A stretch of 64,000 bases of DNA, taken from the NCBI GenBank assembly GCA_017439085.1, contig JAFRTU010000007.1:152707-216706 (forward strand). The letters are read 5' to 3'. Source of the stretch: Clostridia bacterium. Its GTDB lineage: Bacteria > Bacillota > Clostridia > Christensenellales > Christensenellaceae. Shown here piece by piece: positions 1-7,939 of the stretch. Made by a program: the position numbers and the translations under genes. The first letter of the stretch is position 1. Every line of letters starts with the position of its first letter. The notes below the pieces were generated by a model. It was not told the origin of the DNA. It was given only the letters and a program-made list of their open reading frames with translations, and ran no database searches.

Positions 1-2058
1 CATGATGCAGAGCACCTCAGCCAGGTTAGACGAGAGGAGGAACTGTATGCACTTCTTTATGTTGTCGTAGATCTTCCTTCCTTCTTCCACAGCAGAGACT
101 ATGGTGGCGAAGTTATCGTCTGCGAGGACCATGTCCGCCACTCTCTTTGTGACGTCGGTACCTGTAATGCCCATTCCTACTCCGATGTCGGCGGCCTTAA
201 TGGATGCGGCATCGTTGACACCGTCGCCGGTCATTGCGGTGATCGCATTAAGAGCCTTCCACGCTTTTACTATCCTGACCTTATGCTCGGGCTGCACCCT
301 TGCATATACTCTGAAATATTCGACCTTGGTGGCAAATTCCTCGTCAGGTATCTCATCCAGTTCGAGGCCGGTAAGCACCTGGTCTTCATTCTCTATTATG
401 CCGAGATCCTTCGCGATGGCTATTGCGGTATTTCTGTGGTCACCTGTGATCATAACGACCCTTATGCCTGCGCTTCTGCACTGTTCTACGGCATCCTTGA
501 CCTCAGGCCTTATCGGGTCGATCATCCCGACGAGTCCTATGAATATCATATCCTTTTCGCAGGTCTCAACGTCATAAGCGGAAGGTCCGTTGTCATACAC
601 CCTGTATGCGGCTCCGAGGACTCTGAGCGCTCTGTCTGCCATGGCAGTCATGGAACTGAGGATCTCTTCCTTTCTCTCCTCGGTCATGGGAACTATGCCT
701 TCTTCAGTCAGATATCCGCTGCATACCTTGAGTACTTCATCGGGAGCACCCTTCGTATACTGGACTATGCTTCCGTTGTCATCGTGTATCGTGGACATCC
801 TCTTTCTGTCCGAATCGAACGGGACCTCTCCGATCCTGGGCATGCTGATATCATATTCGTTCTTGTTTATGCCTTTTGTAAGACCGTAGTTCACAAGAGC
901 ATTCTCTGTAGGCTCGCCTTCGACTTCACCTTCTGAATTGAATACAGAGTCACAGCAGAGAGTCATGGCCTTTGCGAGCAGGTCCTCGTCAGAGGTCACA
1001 GACTGTACGACCGTCATCTTGTTCTGTGTGAGCGTGCCCGTCTTGTCGGAGCATATTATCTGGGTACATCCGAGAGTCTCAACTGCTGTAAGCTTCCTGA
1101 TGATTGCTCTTCTCTTAGCCATCTTCGTGACACCGATCGAAAGGACGATGGTTATCACCGCAGAAAGGCCTTCAGGTATTGCGGCCACTGCAAGGGATAC
1201 TGCGATCATGAAGGACTTGATGAGAACAGGTATCGTAAAGGATCCGTTCTCGATGACTCCGAGCACGAATATCAGGAGACATATTCCGGTCACGATGTAG
1301 GTAAGTACCCTGCTGAGTTCCGAGAGTTTCTTCTGAAGAGGGGTCTCTTCGTTCTCTGCCTGTGTAAGAGCATCTGCTATCTTACCCATCTCAGTGGACA
1401 TGCCGGTATCAGTGATGACTGCAATTCCTCTTCCATAGGCCACGGTACTTCCCATGTAGACCATGTTGGCCCTGTCTCCGAGAGGGATATCTTTTCCGTC
1501 TTCCGAAGAGAGTTCCTTCGTATCCTTGTCGGAAGGTACGGATTCACCAGTGAGAGAAGATTCCTCGACCTTGAGGCTTGCCGTCTCTATGAGCCTTCCG
1601 TCTGCAGGTATAGCGTCTCCCGCTTCAAGAAGCACTACGTCTCCTCTGACAATCTCTTCTGCGGGTACGTGCTTAAGGTCACCGTTTCTGTATACCTTTG
1701 CTGTCTCACCGCTCATCTGCTTCAGAGCGTCTATGGCCTGTTCTGCCTTGCTCTCCTGAATCACTCCGAGAACGGCATTCACCACTACCACGAACAGTAT
1801 GATGAAAACATCCATGAAGGATTCCCCGGAATACGCGGCCGTTACAGCGGATATCACCGCCGAGACCAGCAGCATTATTATCATCGGGTCGGCCAGCTGC
1901 AGCAGAAACCTCTTTATCAGAGGCACCTTTTCTGCTTCCTTGAGCTTGTTCCTTCCGTCTCTTTCGAGCCTCTTTAGGGCTTCCCCATCGCTCAGGCCGT
2001 GAGCGGAGGAGCCGAACTCGTTAAGGACGGTCTCTTTCGTTTCTAGATAATGTTTCAC
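1..2058 (-). CDS. Calcium/manganese-translocating P-type ATPase (3' end outside window)
   Basis: P2-type cation pump of the SERCA/PMCA-like bacterial family, expected to export Ca2+ or Mn2+ across the cytoplasmic membrane using ATP. The N-terminal 686 codons are present. They include the TGES actuator motif, a PEGL motif in TM4 (Glu about 296), the phosphorylation motif DKTGT (Asp about 338), TGD, GDGVNDA, and the start of TM5 with SSNLAEV, which keeps the Asn and Glu that bind Ca2+ in SERCA. TM6-10 lie beyond position 1; the family is about 870-890 aa. The start is taken as GTG 2058, with AGGAGG four bases upstream; an in-frame ATG at 2073 has no ribosome binding site. A probable manganese riboswitch with a terminator precedes it, so Mn2+ export is a strong alternative or additional role. 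The exact ion is inferred. Confidence 0.93.
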   Translation of the reverse strand, partial: MKHYLETKETVLNEFGSSAHGLSDGEALKRLERDGRNKLKEAEKVPLIKRFLLQLADPMIIMLLVSAVISAVTAAYSGESFMDVFIILFVVVVNAVLGVIQESKAEQAIDALKQMSGETAKVYRNGDLKHVPAEEIVRGDVVLLEAGDAIPADGRLIETASLKVEESSLTGESVPSDKDTKELSSEDGKDIPLGDRANMVYMGSTVAYGRGIAVITDTGMSTEMGKIADALTQAENEETPLQKKLSELSRVLTYIVTGICLLIFVLGVIENGSFTIPVLIKSFMIAVSLAVAAIPEGLSAVITIVLSIGVTKMAKRRAIIRKLTAVETLGCTQIICSDKTGTLTQNKMTVVQSVTSDEDLLAKAMTLCCDSVFNSEGEVEGEPTENALVNYGLTKGINKNEYDISMPRIGEVPFDSDRKRMSTIHDDNGSIVQYTKGAPDEVLKVCSGYLTEEGIVPMTEERKEEILSSMTAMADRALRVLGAAYRVYDNGPSAYDVETCEKDMIFIGLVGMIDPIRPEVKDAVEQCRSAGIRVVMITGDHRNTAIAIAKDLGIIENEDQVLTGLELDEIPDEEFATKVEYFRVYARVQPEHKVRIVKAWKALNAITAMTGDGVNDAASIKAADIGVGMGITGTDVTKRVADMVLADDNFATIVSAVEEGRKIYDNIKKCIQFLLSSNLAEVLCIM

Positions 2059-2073
2059 TTTTCCTCCTGACAT

Positions 2074-2112
2074 AAAAAAACACGCAAACAGAAATGAAGT
2101 GTATTTTTCTGT
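2074..2112 (-). terminator. Riboswitch expression-platform terminator
   Basis: Between the aptamer and the ATPase ribosome binding site the minus strand has ACAGAAA/TTTCTGT arms (2106-2112 and 2088-2094) followed by TTTGCGTG and a run of seven T ending at 2074. It stops a few bases before AGGAGG. This is the layout of a transcriptional riboswitch that terminates when metal is low and reads through when Mn2+ is bound. Confidence 0.6.
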
Positions 2113-2212
2113 CTACGAGTCTCGTTCATTAAGGCAAACCATTCTATTACTAGACGTGTTGTTGATTTGACACACAGCTAACTGTGCAAACTACTCCCTC
2201 AGGGATCTTTTA
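2113..2212 (-). ncRNA. yybP-ykoY (manganese) riboswitch aptamer, probable
   Basis: On the minus strand the leader of the P-type ATPase carries hallmarks of the yybP-ykoY family. These are GGGAGTAG (complement of 2191-2198), a P2-like helix with TTTG/CAAA and CACAG/CTGTG pairing, a CAACA segment, and the distal GAACGAGACTC block (complement of 2117-2127), which together frame a two-arm aptamer. This class binds Mn2+ and commonly controls P-type ATPases and MntP exporters. The identification is by eye; a covariance search against Rfam RF00080 would settle it. Confidence 0.75.
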
Positions 2213-2223
2213 TGTCCTTGAAT

Positions 2224-2252
2224 AATGTACACAAATTGAAACCTGAAGTCAA
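2224..2252 (-). promoter_or_regulatory. Promoter for riboswitch/P-type ATPase
   Basis: Minus strand TTGACT (2252-2247), 17-base spacer, TACATT (2229-2224), about 15 bases ahead of the aptamer. Sigma-A-like. Confidence 0.6.
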
Positions 2253-2338
2253 CCCACTTTTATCAACTCTCATCACTATGGCTGTAAAATATATGTAAAG
2301 GGTCATTTGAACATAGATGGCCCTTATGTACCTTCGGT

Positions 2339-2367
2339 TTGACTGAATGGCATTTCGACAATACAAT
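2339..2367 (+). promoter_or_regulatory. Promoter for xseA-xseB
   Basis: TTGACT (2339-2344), a spacer of exactly 17 bases, then TACAAT (2362-2367), about 30 bases before the TTG start of xseA. Upstream, an imperfect AAGGGTCAT/ATGGCCCTT hairpin at 2298-2325 has no T-tract and no obvious role. Confidence 0.65.
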
Positions 2368-2396
2368 TAACATATATCGAATTAGAGGTGTTTTAA

Positions 2397-3623
2397 TTGA
2401 ATCAGACATCACTTAAACCGGTATCGGTAAGTCAACTGAATCTTTATCTGAAGAATCTCGTGCAGGCAGACCCTCACCTTAAGACTGTTTGCGTGGAGGG
2501 AGAGATCTCGAATCTCACGCTTCATTCCTCCGGTCATATATACATGACCCTCAAGGACGACAGTTCTGCAATAAGGGCTGTTATGTTCAGGGGATACAGG
2601 GCTTCGCTGAAGTTCATCCCCAAGAACGGCATGAAGATACTTGTGATAGGTGACGTGAACGTATATGACAAGACGGGCACCATACAGATCTATGTGACAA
2701 AGATGATGCAGGCAGGCATCGGGGACGTATATATGCAGTTCGAGGAGCTGAAAGCCAGGCTCCAGAAGGAGGGGCTGTTCAGCGAGTCCCATAAAAAGCC
2801 GCTTCCCAAGTATCCCTCCCGTATAGGTCTTATCACATCCCCCACCGGAGCTGCTCTTCAGGATATGAAGAACGTTATACGTAGACGCTATCCTCTTGTG
2901 GAATACACTGTCATCCCGACTACAGTCCAGGGACAGGAGGCTGCCTCTGACATCGTGGAAGCTATCAGGCGTGCAGATGCCATGGGATTTGATGTGATGA
3001 TACTTGCAAGAGGAGGCGGTTCTCTTGAAGACCTCTATGTATTCAATGACGAGACTGTAGCAAGGACCATCTATGCATGCGAGACCCCGATAATCACGGG
3101 AATAGGACATGAGATAGACTTTACTATCGCAGACTTCGTGTCCGACAAAAGGGCTCCTACTCCGTCTGCCGCCGCAGAGATCGCCATACCGAGCACCGAA
3201 GATGTGCTGATGGATCTTATGAATTCGGAGCAGAAGCTGAATCAGAAGATGCAGATGATGCTGACCACCTTTGAGTCGAAGCTGAAACTGGCCTCTTCAA
3301 GGATCGAGAGCCATTCATCAGTAAGGATAAGCGGGACGCTCTCGAGGCTCGATGTAATGAAGCACAGACTTTCAGGTCTTGTCACCATGCTTCTTAATGA
3401 CAAAGGATCTAAACTGAAGATAGACATGGAAAAGCTCAATGCATCAAACCCGCTTGAGCTGTGCAGAAAGGGCTTTTCAAGAGTAACAAAGGAAGACGGT
3501 TCTCCCCTTTCAAGAGCGAGGGATGCCTCAAAGGGAGACAGATTATATATTACCCTACCGGACGGAAGGATCGTTTCGGAAGTCAGGGAAATTGAGGAGA
3601 AGGATTATGGAACAGACGTTTGA
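2397..3623 (+). CDS. xseA: Exodeoxyribonuclease VII large subunit
   Basis: Catalytic subunit of exonuclease VII, a cytoplasmic single-strand-specific DNase acting in repair and recombination. The 408 aa length is normal. An N-terminal OB-fold (about residues 8-105, with VEGEISN) is followed by the catalytic domain, with conserved motifs including ARGGGS and GIGHEIDFTIADFV, and by an Ala/Lys-rich coiled-coil C-terminal part. The start is TTG 2397, chosen because AGAGGTG sits six bases upstream and the following residues match the family N-terminus. It overlaps xseB by 17 bases, indicating translational coupling of the two subunits. Confidence 0.97.
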   Translation: MNQTSLKPVSVSQLNLYLKNLVQADPHLKTVCVEGEISNLTLHSSGHIYMTLKDDSSAIRAVMFRGYRASLKFIPKNGMKILVIGDVNVYDKTGTIQIYVTKMMQAGIGDVYMQFEELKARLQKEGLFSESHKKPLPKYPSRIGLITSPTGAALQDMKNVIRRRYPLVEYTVIPTTVQGQEAASDIVEAIRRADAMGFDVMILARGGGSLEDLYVFNDETVARTIYACETPIITGIGHEIDFTIADFVSDKRAPTPSAAAEIAIPSTEDVLMDLMNSEQKLNQKMQMMLTTFESKLKLASSRIESHSSVRISGTLSRLDVMKHRLSGLVTMLLNDKGSKLKIDMEKLNASNPLELCRKGFSRVTKEDGSPLSRARDASKGDRLYITLPDGRIVSEVREIEEKDYGTDV

Positions 3624-3792
3624 ACAGAAGATAGGTGAACTTGAGGAAATACTGAAGGCATTCGAGAACAAGGATCTGGAACTCGACAGGTCTCTTGAGC
3701 TCTATGAAAAAGGAATAAGGCTCATAAGGGAATGTACGAAGGCTCTGGAAGAAGCTCAGAAAAAGGTGGAAGAGATAAATGCCCGGGAATAA
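3607..3792 (+). CDS. xseB: Exodeoxyribonuclease VII small subunit
   Basis: 61 aa helical small subunit that binds the C-terminal coiled coil of XseA; many copies assemble per large subunit. The sequence shows the family core FEQKIGELEEILKAFENKDLELD and LELYEKGIRLIRECTKALEEAQKKV. The true start is ATG 3607 inside the end of xseA, preceded by GGAGAAGG. The longer open frame reaching back to 3523 is only xseA sequence in another frame. Confidence 0.95.
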   Translation: MEQTFEQKIGELEEILKAFENKDLELDRSLELYEKGIRLIRECTKALEEAQKKVEEINARE

Positions 3793-3807
3793 CAGACCCG
3801 ATGTATG

Positions 3808-3848
3808 AAAGACCGCGGATCATGAAAGATCTGCGGTCTTTTTCTTTT
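3808..3848 (+). terminator. Terminator after xseA-xseB
   Basis: Hairpin GACCGCGGATC...GATCTGCGGTC followed by TTTTTCTTTTT on the plus strand. It overlaps the 3' end of the convergent MFS gene. Confidence 0.85.
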
Positions 3849-4980
3849 TATCATCTAGGAGTATCAGTATCACCGTCACGGCTGCAAGGAGCGCGCATAC
3901 GCTCACTATGGTATATGACAGTCTCACTCCTATTGCATCTATCAGTATCCCCATTATTGGCGAGACGACTATGCCTCCTATCCCGCTTCCGAGGAGTATG
4001 ATGGTAGTTATCCTTCCTGCATTACTGTAGTACCGTTCGAGAGCCGTGCTCATGAGAGTCGGCCAGCATGGCCCGGCTACGAGACCGAAGAGCACACACC
4101 ATATGACTGACAGTATCTTACCCGGAAAGATCACCATGAACAGGTTCACGACAAGGGAGCTCAATGCGCAGAATATCAGAGTGTTCTCCTTCTTTGACCT
4201 GAACCTGGCTGAAGCAAGCTTGCTCACTACCATGGCAAAGCCTACCAGTGAAACAGATAGTCTTGCTCCGAGTTCATAGTCGAAGAGTTCCATAAAATAA
4301 AGTGCGGAATATGTTGTGAATCCGATCTCCATCATCGTATATATGAGACCGAACAGTATCAGCATCACTATCACGAAGTCAAGCCTGAAACTGTCGCTCG
4401 CATTTTTTGCCTTTTCCAGTTTCTTAACTGGTTCCGCTCTCGAGACCAAAAGAAGGACGATCGATACGACAGACATTATGCTTGCGATCAGGAATACACC
4501 TCTCCAGTCCATTATCCCCTTTCCTATCAGAAATCCGAGAAGAAGCGGCGCAAGAACGAGCCCTGATGAATAGCTTGCCTCGACAAAACTCGTATATTCC
4601 CTTTCCTTCGCGGGATTTATCTCCGCAAGGAGAACGGTGACTATGGCAGGAGCCATTGAACCGCCGCTTGCATTTATGAAAATGCCTATTATGAGAGAAA
4701 TAGTCGATCTGAACAGAAATATAATGAGGCTGCCGGAAAAGTAACAGACAGCACACAATATCGCAAGGAGCCTCTTGTCATATCTGTCTATGGTCCCTCC
4801 GAACAGTATCGGCATTATAAGCATCGGGATGAACTGCATCATGGAGAGCAGCCCTATCTCAGTATTTGTAAGAGCATATTCCTCGTTGATGTATATAGTC
4901 GAATACTGGTATCCCGAAAGCTGGGTGCCTATTATGACCATTAAAAGAAGGAGTCCGGTGACGGTGAGCGTTTTCTTCAT
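3820..4980 (-). CDS. MFS transporter (1)
   Basis: 386 aa integral membrane protein with about 12 predicted hydrophobic segments and the MFS loop 2-3 signature as GGTIDRYDKR (about residues 62-71). Major facilitator proteins move small solutes by proton symport or antiport. No substrate can be assigned from the sequence. Start ATG 4980 follows GGTGGAAAC. It is the second gene of a tandem pair with the MFS gene at 4991-6181 (10-base gap), so the two are co-transcribed. The central loop (SRAEPVKKLEKAKNASDS) is charged, as usual between the two six-helix halves. Confidence 0.88.
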   Translation of the reverse strand: MKKTLTVTGLLLLMVIIGTQLSGYQYSTIYINEEYALTNTEIGLLSMMQFIPMLIMPILFGGTIDRYDKRLLAILCAVCYFSGSLIIFLFRSTISLIIGIFINASGGSMAPAIVTVLLAEINPAKEREYTSFVEASYSSGLVLAPLLLGFLIGKGIMDWRGVFLIASIMSVVSIVLLLVSRAEPVKKLEKAKNASDSFRLDFVIVMLILFGLIYTMMEIGFTTYSALYFMELFDYELGARLSVSLVGFAMVVSKLASARFRSKKENTLIFCALSSLVVNLFMVIFPGKILSVIWCVLFGLVAGPCWPTLMSTALERYYSNAGRITTIILLGSGIGGIVVSPIMGILIDAIGVRLSYTIVSVCALLAAVTVILILLDDKKKKTADLS

Positions 4981-4990
4981 GTTTCCACCG

Positions 4991-6181
4991 TCAGATCATC
5001 TCGGGATCCCTGCCCATCTTCCTGAAGGACCTGATGCCGTAGATAAAAATGAATATACCAAGGGCACCTAAGATCCCGTCTATCAGAAAAGCATTTTTAA
5101 CCCCTATATTGTCCACAAGGAAACCGCTGAAGATATTGCCCAGGTTATTTCCTATGTTGTTATATAGGAACAATATACTCGAGAGCTTGCCAGATGACTT
5201 CTCATCGAGGGAAAGTCCCATGCTGAAGGATAAAGGCCAGCACGGACCTGAGAATATCCCGAAAAGGAGCGTCCAGAGAAGAGAAAGCTTCGGAACCGCG
5301 ATTATCCCCATCAGCATCAGTGACAGTGAGGGAAGAAGCAGGCTCAGACCCGTGAGTTTTACCTTGCTCTTCATCACCTTGTCACCGAACCATCTTGAGA
5401 GCGTCATGCCACCTCTGATCGCAGAGATGCAGAGGGATGCGCTCAAAGTATCGTTGAGAAGGACTTCAAAATAATCCTTAGAGTAATTTAGTATGCTGCT
5501 CTCGATAAGCATATAGAACACGAGAGTAAAGCCCATACAGACAAATGCCGGAGTCCATATGATCTTCTTTCTTTCTGCCCTTTCTTCCTCTGTCTCTTCA
5601 TCTTTTGCGATGTCATCGGATTTACCGGGGGATTTCACCATGAGTATCATAACGAGCATGAGCCCAAGGAATACAGCTCCGATATAATAGACGACTCTCC
5701 AGTTGCAATGAAAAGTATTGATGAGAAGTGCCATTATGAGAGGAGAAACGAACGCTCCGAAAGACAAGGCTCCCTGTTCTATATTCACATGCTTCGCATT
5801 GTTCTCGGGGTCCACGAGCATTACTGCAGGATATGGAGATGCCATAAGGATATTGGAACCTATTCCCGAGATCACATATGCAAATGCAGTCATCAGGGGT
5901 CCGTTGGAAAGCGGTGACAATAAAATGCCTATCAGCTGAACCACGGCACCCGTGATCATTATTACCTTGATATCTATATGATCCAGTATCTTTGCAAAAA
6001 CAAAGGTCATCAGAAGTCCCGTGATGAGGTTGATGGACGTTATCGTAGCCATGAGAGTGCTCGATATGCCAAACTCGGTCTTCAGTTCCAGCTGTATGAA
6101 TACTGTTGAGGAATAATAGAAACCGACGAAGAACTGCAGTAGATAGACTATTAGGATTATGAACGGGAGTTTCTTTTTCAT
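4991..6181 (-). CDS. MFS transporter (2)
   Basis: 396 aa MFS permease, diverged from its downstream neighbour but of the same general layout: twelve hydrophobic segments, a loop 2-3 motif as AKILDHIDIK, and a long charged central loop (about residues 190-215, rich in Asp/Glu/Lys). The shared pattern SGPCWPLS/AGPCWPTL before TM10 in the two neighbours suggests an ancient duplication. First gene of the pair. Start ATG 6181 is preceded by AAGGAT. Substrate unknown; an organic-anion exchanger of the oxalate/formate type is possible but unsupported. Confidence 0.88.
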   Translation of the reverse strand: MKKKLPFIILIVYLLQFFVGFYYSSTVFIQLELKTEFGISSTLMATITSINLITGLLMTFVFAKILDHIDIKVIMITGAVVQLIGILLSPLSNGPLMTAFAYVISGIGSNILMASPYPAVMLVDPENNAKHVNIEQGALSFGAFVSPLIMALLINTFHCNWRVVYYIGAVFLGLMLVMILMVKSPGKSDDIAKDEETEEERAERKKIIWTPAFVCMGFTLVFYMLIESSILNYSKDYFEVLLNDTLSASLCISAIRGGMTLSRWFGDKVMKSKVKLTGLSLLLPSLSLMLMGIIAVPKLSLLWTLLFGIFSGPCWPLSFSMGLSLDEKSSGKLSSILFLYNNIGNNLGNIFSGFLVDNIGVKNAFLIDGILGALGIFIFIYGIRSFRKMGRDPEMI

Positions 6182-6274
6182 GATTTTATCCTTTGCTGTA
6201 AATCTCTATTAGATTATAACAGAAAAAATACGGGTATAAACAGAGGAGCGTGCTTGCAGGAGTCAACTTATGTG

Positions 6275-6303
6275 TTGACACTGAAAAGGGTTTCATATAA
6301 AAT
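6275..6303 (+). promoter_or_regulatory. Promoter of tRNA-Met
   Basis: TTGACA (6275-6280), 17-base spacer and TAAAAT (6298-6303), 18 bases before the mature tRNA 5' end. Confidence 0.8.
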
Positions 6304-6320
6304 AACAAACGTTGGATTGA

Positions 6321-6397
6321 GGCGGTGTAGCTCAGTTGGCTAGAGCAATCGGTTCATACCCGATAGGTCATGTGTTCAAATCACATCGCCGCTACCA
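6321..6397 (+). tRNA. tRNA-Met (CAT), elongator
   Basis: 77-nt cloverleaf with encoded CCA. Acceptor GGCGGTG/CGCCGCT, D arm GCTC...GAGC, anticodon stem ATCGG/CCGAT around TTCATAC, T arm ATGTG-TTCAAAT-CACAT. The anticodon stem lacks the three G:C pairs of initiators. The 5' half closely resembles Bacillus elongator tRNA-Met, so this is an elongator rather than an initiator; tRNA-Ile2 with a modified CAT anticodon is less likely. Confidence 0.95.
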
Positions 6398-6403
6398 TCC
6401 ATT

Positions 6404-6431
6404 AAGACCGGTCGATCGACCGGTCTTTTTT
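6404..6431 (+). terminator. Terminator of tRNA-Met
   Basis: Near-perfect palindrome around GACCGGTCGATCGACCGGTC followed by six T. Confidence 0.9.
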
Positions 6432-6435
6432 GTAT

Positions 6436-6467
6436 TTAAAATGCCCGGTCTGTTATGAACGGGCATT
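6436..6467 (-). terminator. Terminator of the Nudix/aminotransferase unit
   Basis: Stem AATGCCCG/CGGGCATT (6440-6447 and 6460-6467) followed on the minus strand by TTTTAAAT. It sits back to back with the tRNA terminator. Confidence 0.65.
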
Positions 6468-6486
6468 CTTTAATTCTGTATTAGAT

Positions 6487-7041
6487 TCAAATGAATCCTT
6501 TCTGTCTTGCAAGAAGGATAGCTGTTACAGTCTTGTTGTCAATAAGCTCTCCGGTATCTATCATATCTAAGACATCATCTACCTTGTATCTCAGGCACTC
6601 TATGAATTCTCCTTCGTCAGGTGTAGCTTCGCTCATCTCTGTAACTGAAGCATAGTAGAGATATATCATCTCATCCGAAAAGCCGGGACTGCTGTAGAAG
6701 CTTCCAAGGAAGACCGGCTGGCAGCATTCGGCTCCGGTCTCTTCCTTCAGTTCCCTTACCGCACACACGGAAGGATCCTCACCCTTCTCAAGTTTTCCTG
6801 CAGGGATCTCAAGTATGAGTTTCTTCATTGGGTAACGGAACTGCATTACGAAAAGAAGTTCTCCCTCAGGAGTCTTTGCAAGTATCCCAACTCCGCCCGG
6901 ATGATTTACGACTTCCCTCTTGGAGAAGGAACCGTCAGAGAGCTTCACATCATCCACATGGACGTTTATTATCCTGCCCTCGAATATCTGCTTAACACCG
7001 ACAGTCGTTTCCGTGAGATGTTCAAAATCACATGAGCTCAT
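6487..7041 (-). CDS. nudF: Nudix hydrolase, ADP-ribose pyrophosphatase type
   Basis: Cytoplasmic hydrolase expected to cleave ADP-ribose to AMP and ribose-5-phosphate with divalent metal. The 184 aa length suits the NudF/YqkG family. The complete Nudix box runs from Gly82 to about Ala104 (GKLEKGEDP...RELKEETGA), preceded by the IPAG motif. The strand before it (QFRYP) and the downstream GFSDE segment are typical of ADP-ribose pyrophosphatases. Its ATG overlaps the stop of the upstream aminotransferase gene by four bases (7038-7041), so the two are translationally coupled. The symbol is by family resemblance. Confidence 0.88.
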   Translation of the reverse strand: MSSCDFEHLTETTVGVKQIFEGRIINVHVDDVKLSDGSFSKREVVNHPGGVGILAKTPEGELLFVMQFRYPMKKLILEIPAGKLEKGEDPSVCAVRELKEETGAECCQPVFLGSFYSSPGFSDEMIYLYYASVTEMSEATPDEGEFIECLRYKVDDVLDMIDTGELIDNKTVTAILLARQKGFI

Positions 7042-7880
7042 GCTTCAGTTTCCTTTGCAAATTCAGCCATGAACAGCGTCTGGAGGAGTTCAAGAAGTTC
7101 CGGGTTCTTTCCGCCGACAGGAATATTGTCGATCTCGGAAGCGGACGCAAGATGTTTGGTAGTGCTTGCGATGATGATCTCATCGGCTGCCATCATGTCA
7201 TCCACATTGAACCTTCCGTATCTTAAAGGTATCTCATTCTCCGCACAGAGCTTCTCAACTACTTTCCTCGTGATACCGGGAAGAATGAACTCGCTCTGAG
7301 GAGGCATAAGAAGTTCATCGTCTTTAATGATGAACAGGCTGGAATGAGCACACTCTGTAACATATGAACCTCTGTGGAGTACTGCCTCCTGGCATCCCGA
7401 ATCCATTGCCTTCTTTGCGGCAAGTATATTAGGGATCAGATTTATGGTCTTTATGTCACAATGGAGGAACCTGGTATCCGGAACCGTTATAAGCCTCATT
7501 TTCTTCCTGTAATCCGGAGTCTTGAAAGGAGTGATCATGACGAGCAGAGCCGGCTCGATATTGTCATAATACTCATGCTTTCTCGGAGCAATTCCCCTTG
7601 AAGCCTGCCAATAGACCATAAGGTCGTCGTCATCGGCTTTGCTGATGAGATCGTTAAGAAGGTCCTTGAGATCTGTCTTAGACATGTTGAAGTCGATATC
7701 GAGTTTTCTGCAGCTCCTGTAGAATCTGTCGATATGGCGGTCGAACTGGAAAGGCTTCCTGTTCTCGCATATGGCAACATCATATACACCGTCTCCGAAA
7801 TACACCGACCTGTCGAGCACCGGTATCTTCAGATTCTCGACTTCATCGATGACACCATTGTAGTAGCCAACCGTTTTCAT
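7038..7880 (-). CDS. dat: Class IV aminotransferase, D-amino acid aminotransferase-like
   Basis: PLP enzyme of fold type IV, most likely D-alanine:2-oxoglutarate transaminase that supplies D-glutamate. Visible features are the N-terminal YFGDGVYDV segment, the PLP lysine in IKTINLIPN (about Lys144), a YVTECAHSSLF segment that binds cofactor phosphate, and LPGITR. ATG 7880 is preferred because AGGGG lies eight bases upstream; a GTG at 7889 overlaps that site. 280 aa, normal for the family. Branched-chain aminotransferase or aminodeoxychorismate lyase are the alternatives within the same fold, but the tail and loop spacing look D-transaminase-like. Confidence 0.88.
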   Translation of the reverse strand: MKTVGYYNGVIDEVENLKIPVLDRSVYFGDGVYDVAICENRKPFQFDRHIDRFYRSCRKLDIDFNMSKTDLKDLLNDLISKADDDDLMVYWQASRGIAPRKHEYYDNIEPALLVMITPFKTPDYRKKMRLITVPDTRFLHCDIKTINLIPNILAAKKAMDSGCQEAVLHRGSYVTECAHSSLFIIKDDELLMPPQSEFILPGITRKVVEKLCAENEIPLRYGRFNVDDMMAADEIIIASTTKHLASASEIDNIPVGGKNPELLELLQTLFMAEFAKETEA

Positions 7881-7939
7881 AAAAAACACCCCTATAACAA
7901 TTGTTTCAAGATATTTTAATTATAATCCACCAAAAGGAT

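Noticed and set aside
2298..2325. Terminator upstream of xseA
   Set aside because: The AAGGGTCAT/ATGGCCCTT hairpin has no T-tract on either strand and lies just upstream of the promoter.
2409..3110. 233-codon open frame antisense to xseA
   Set aside because: No ribosome binding site or family resemblance; a shadow of the real gene's codon usage.
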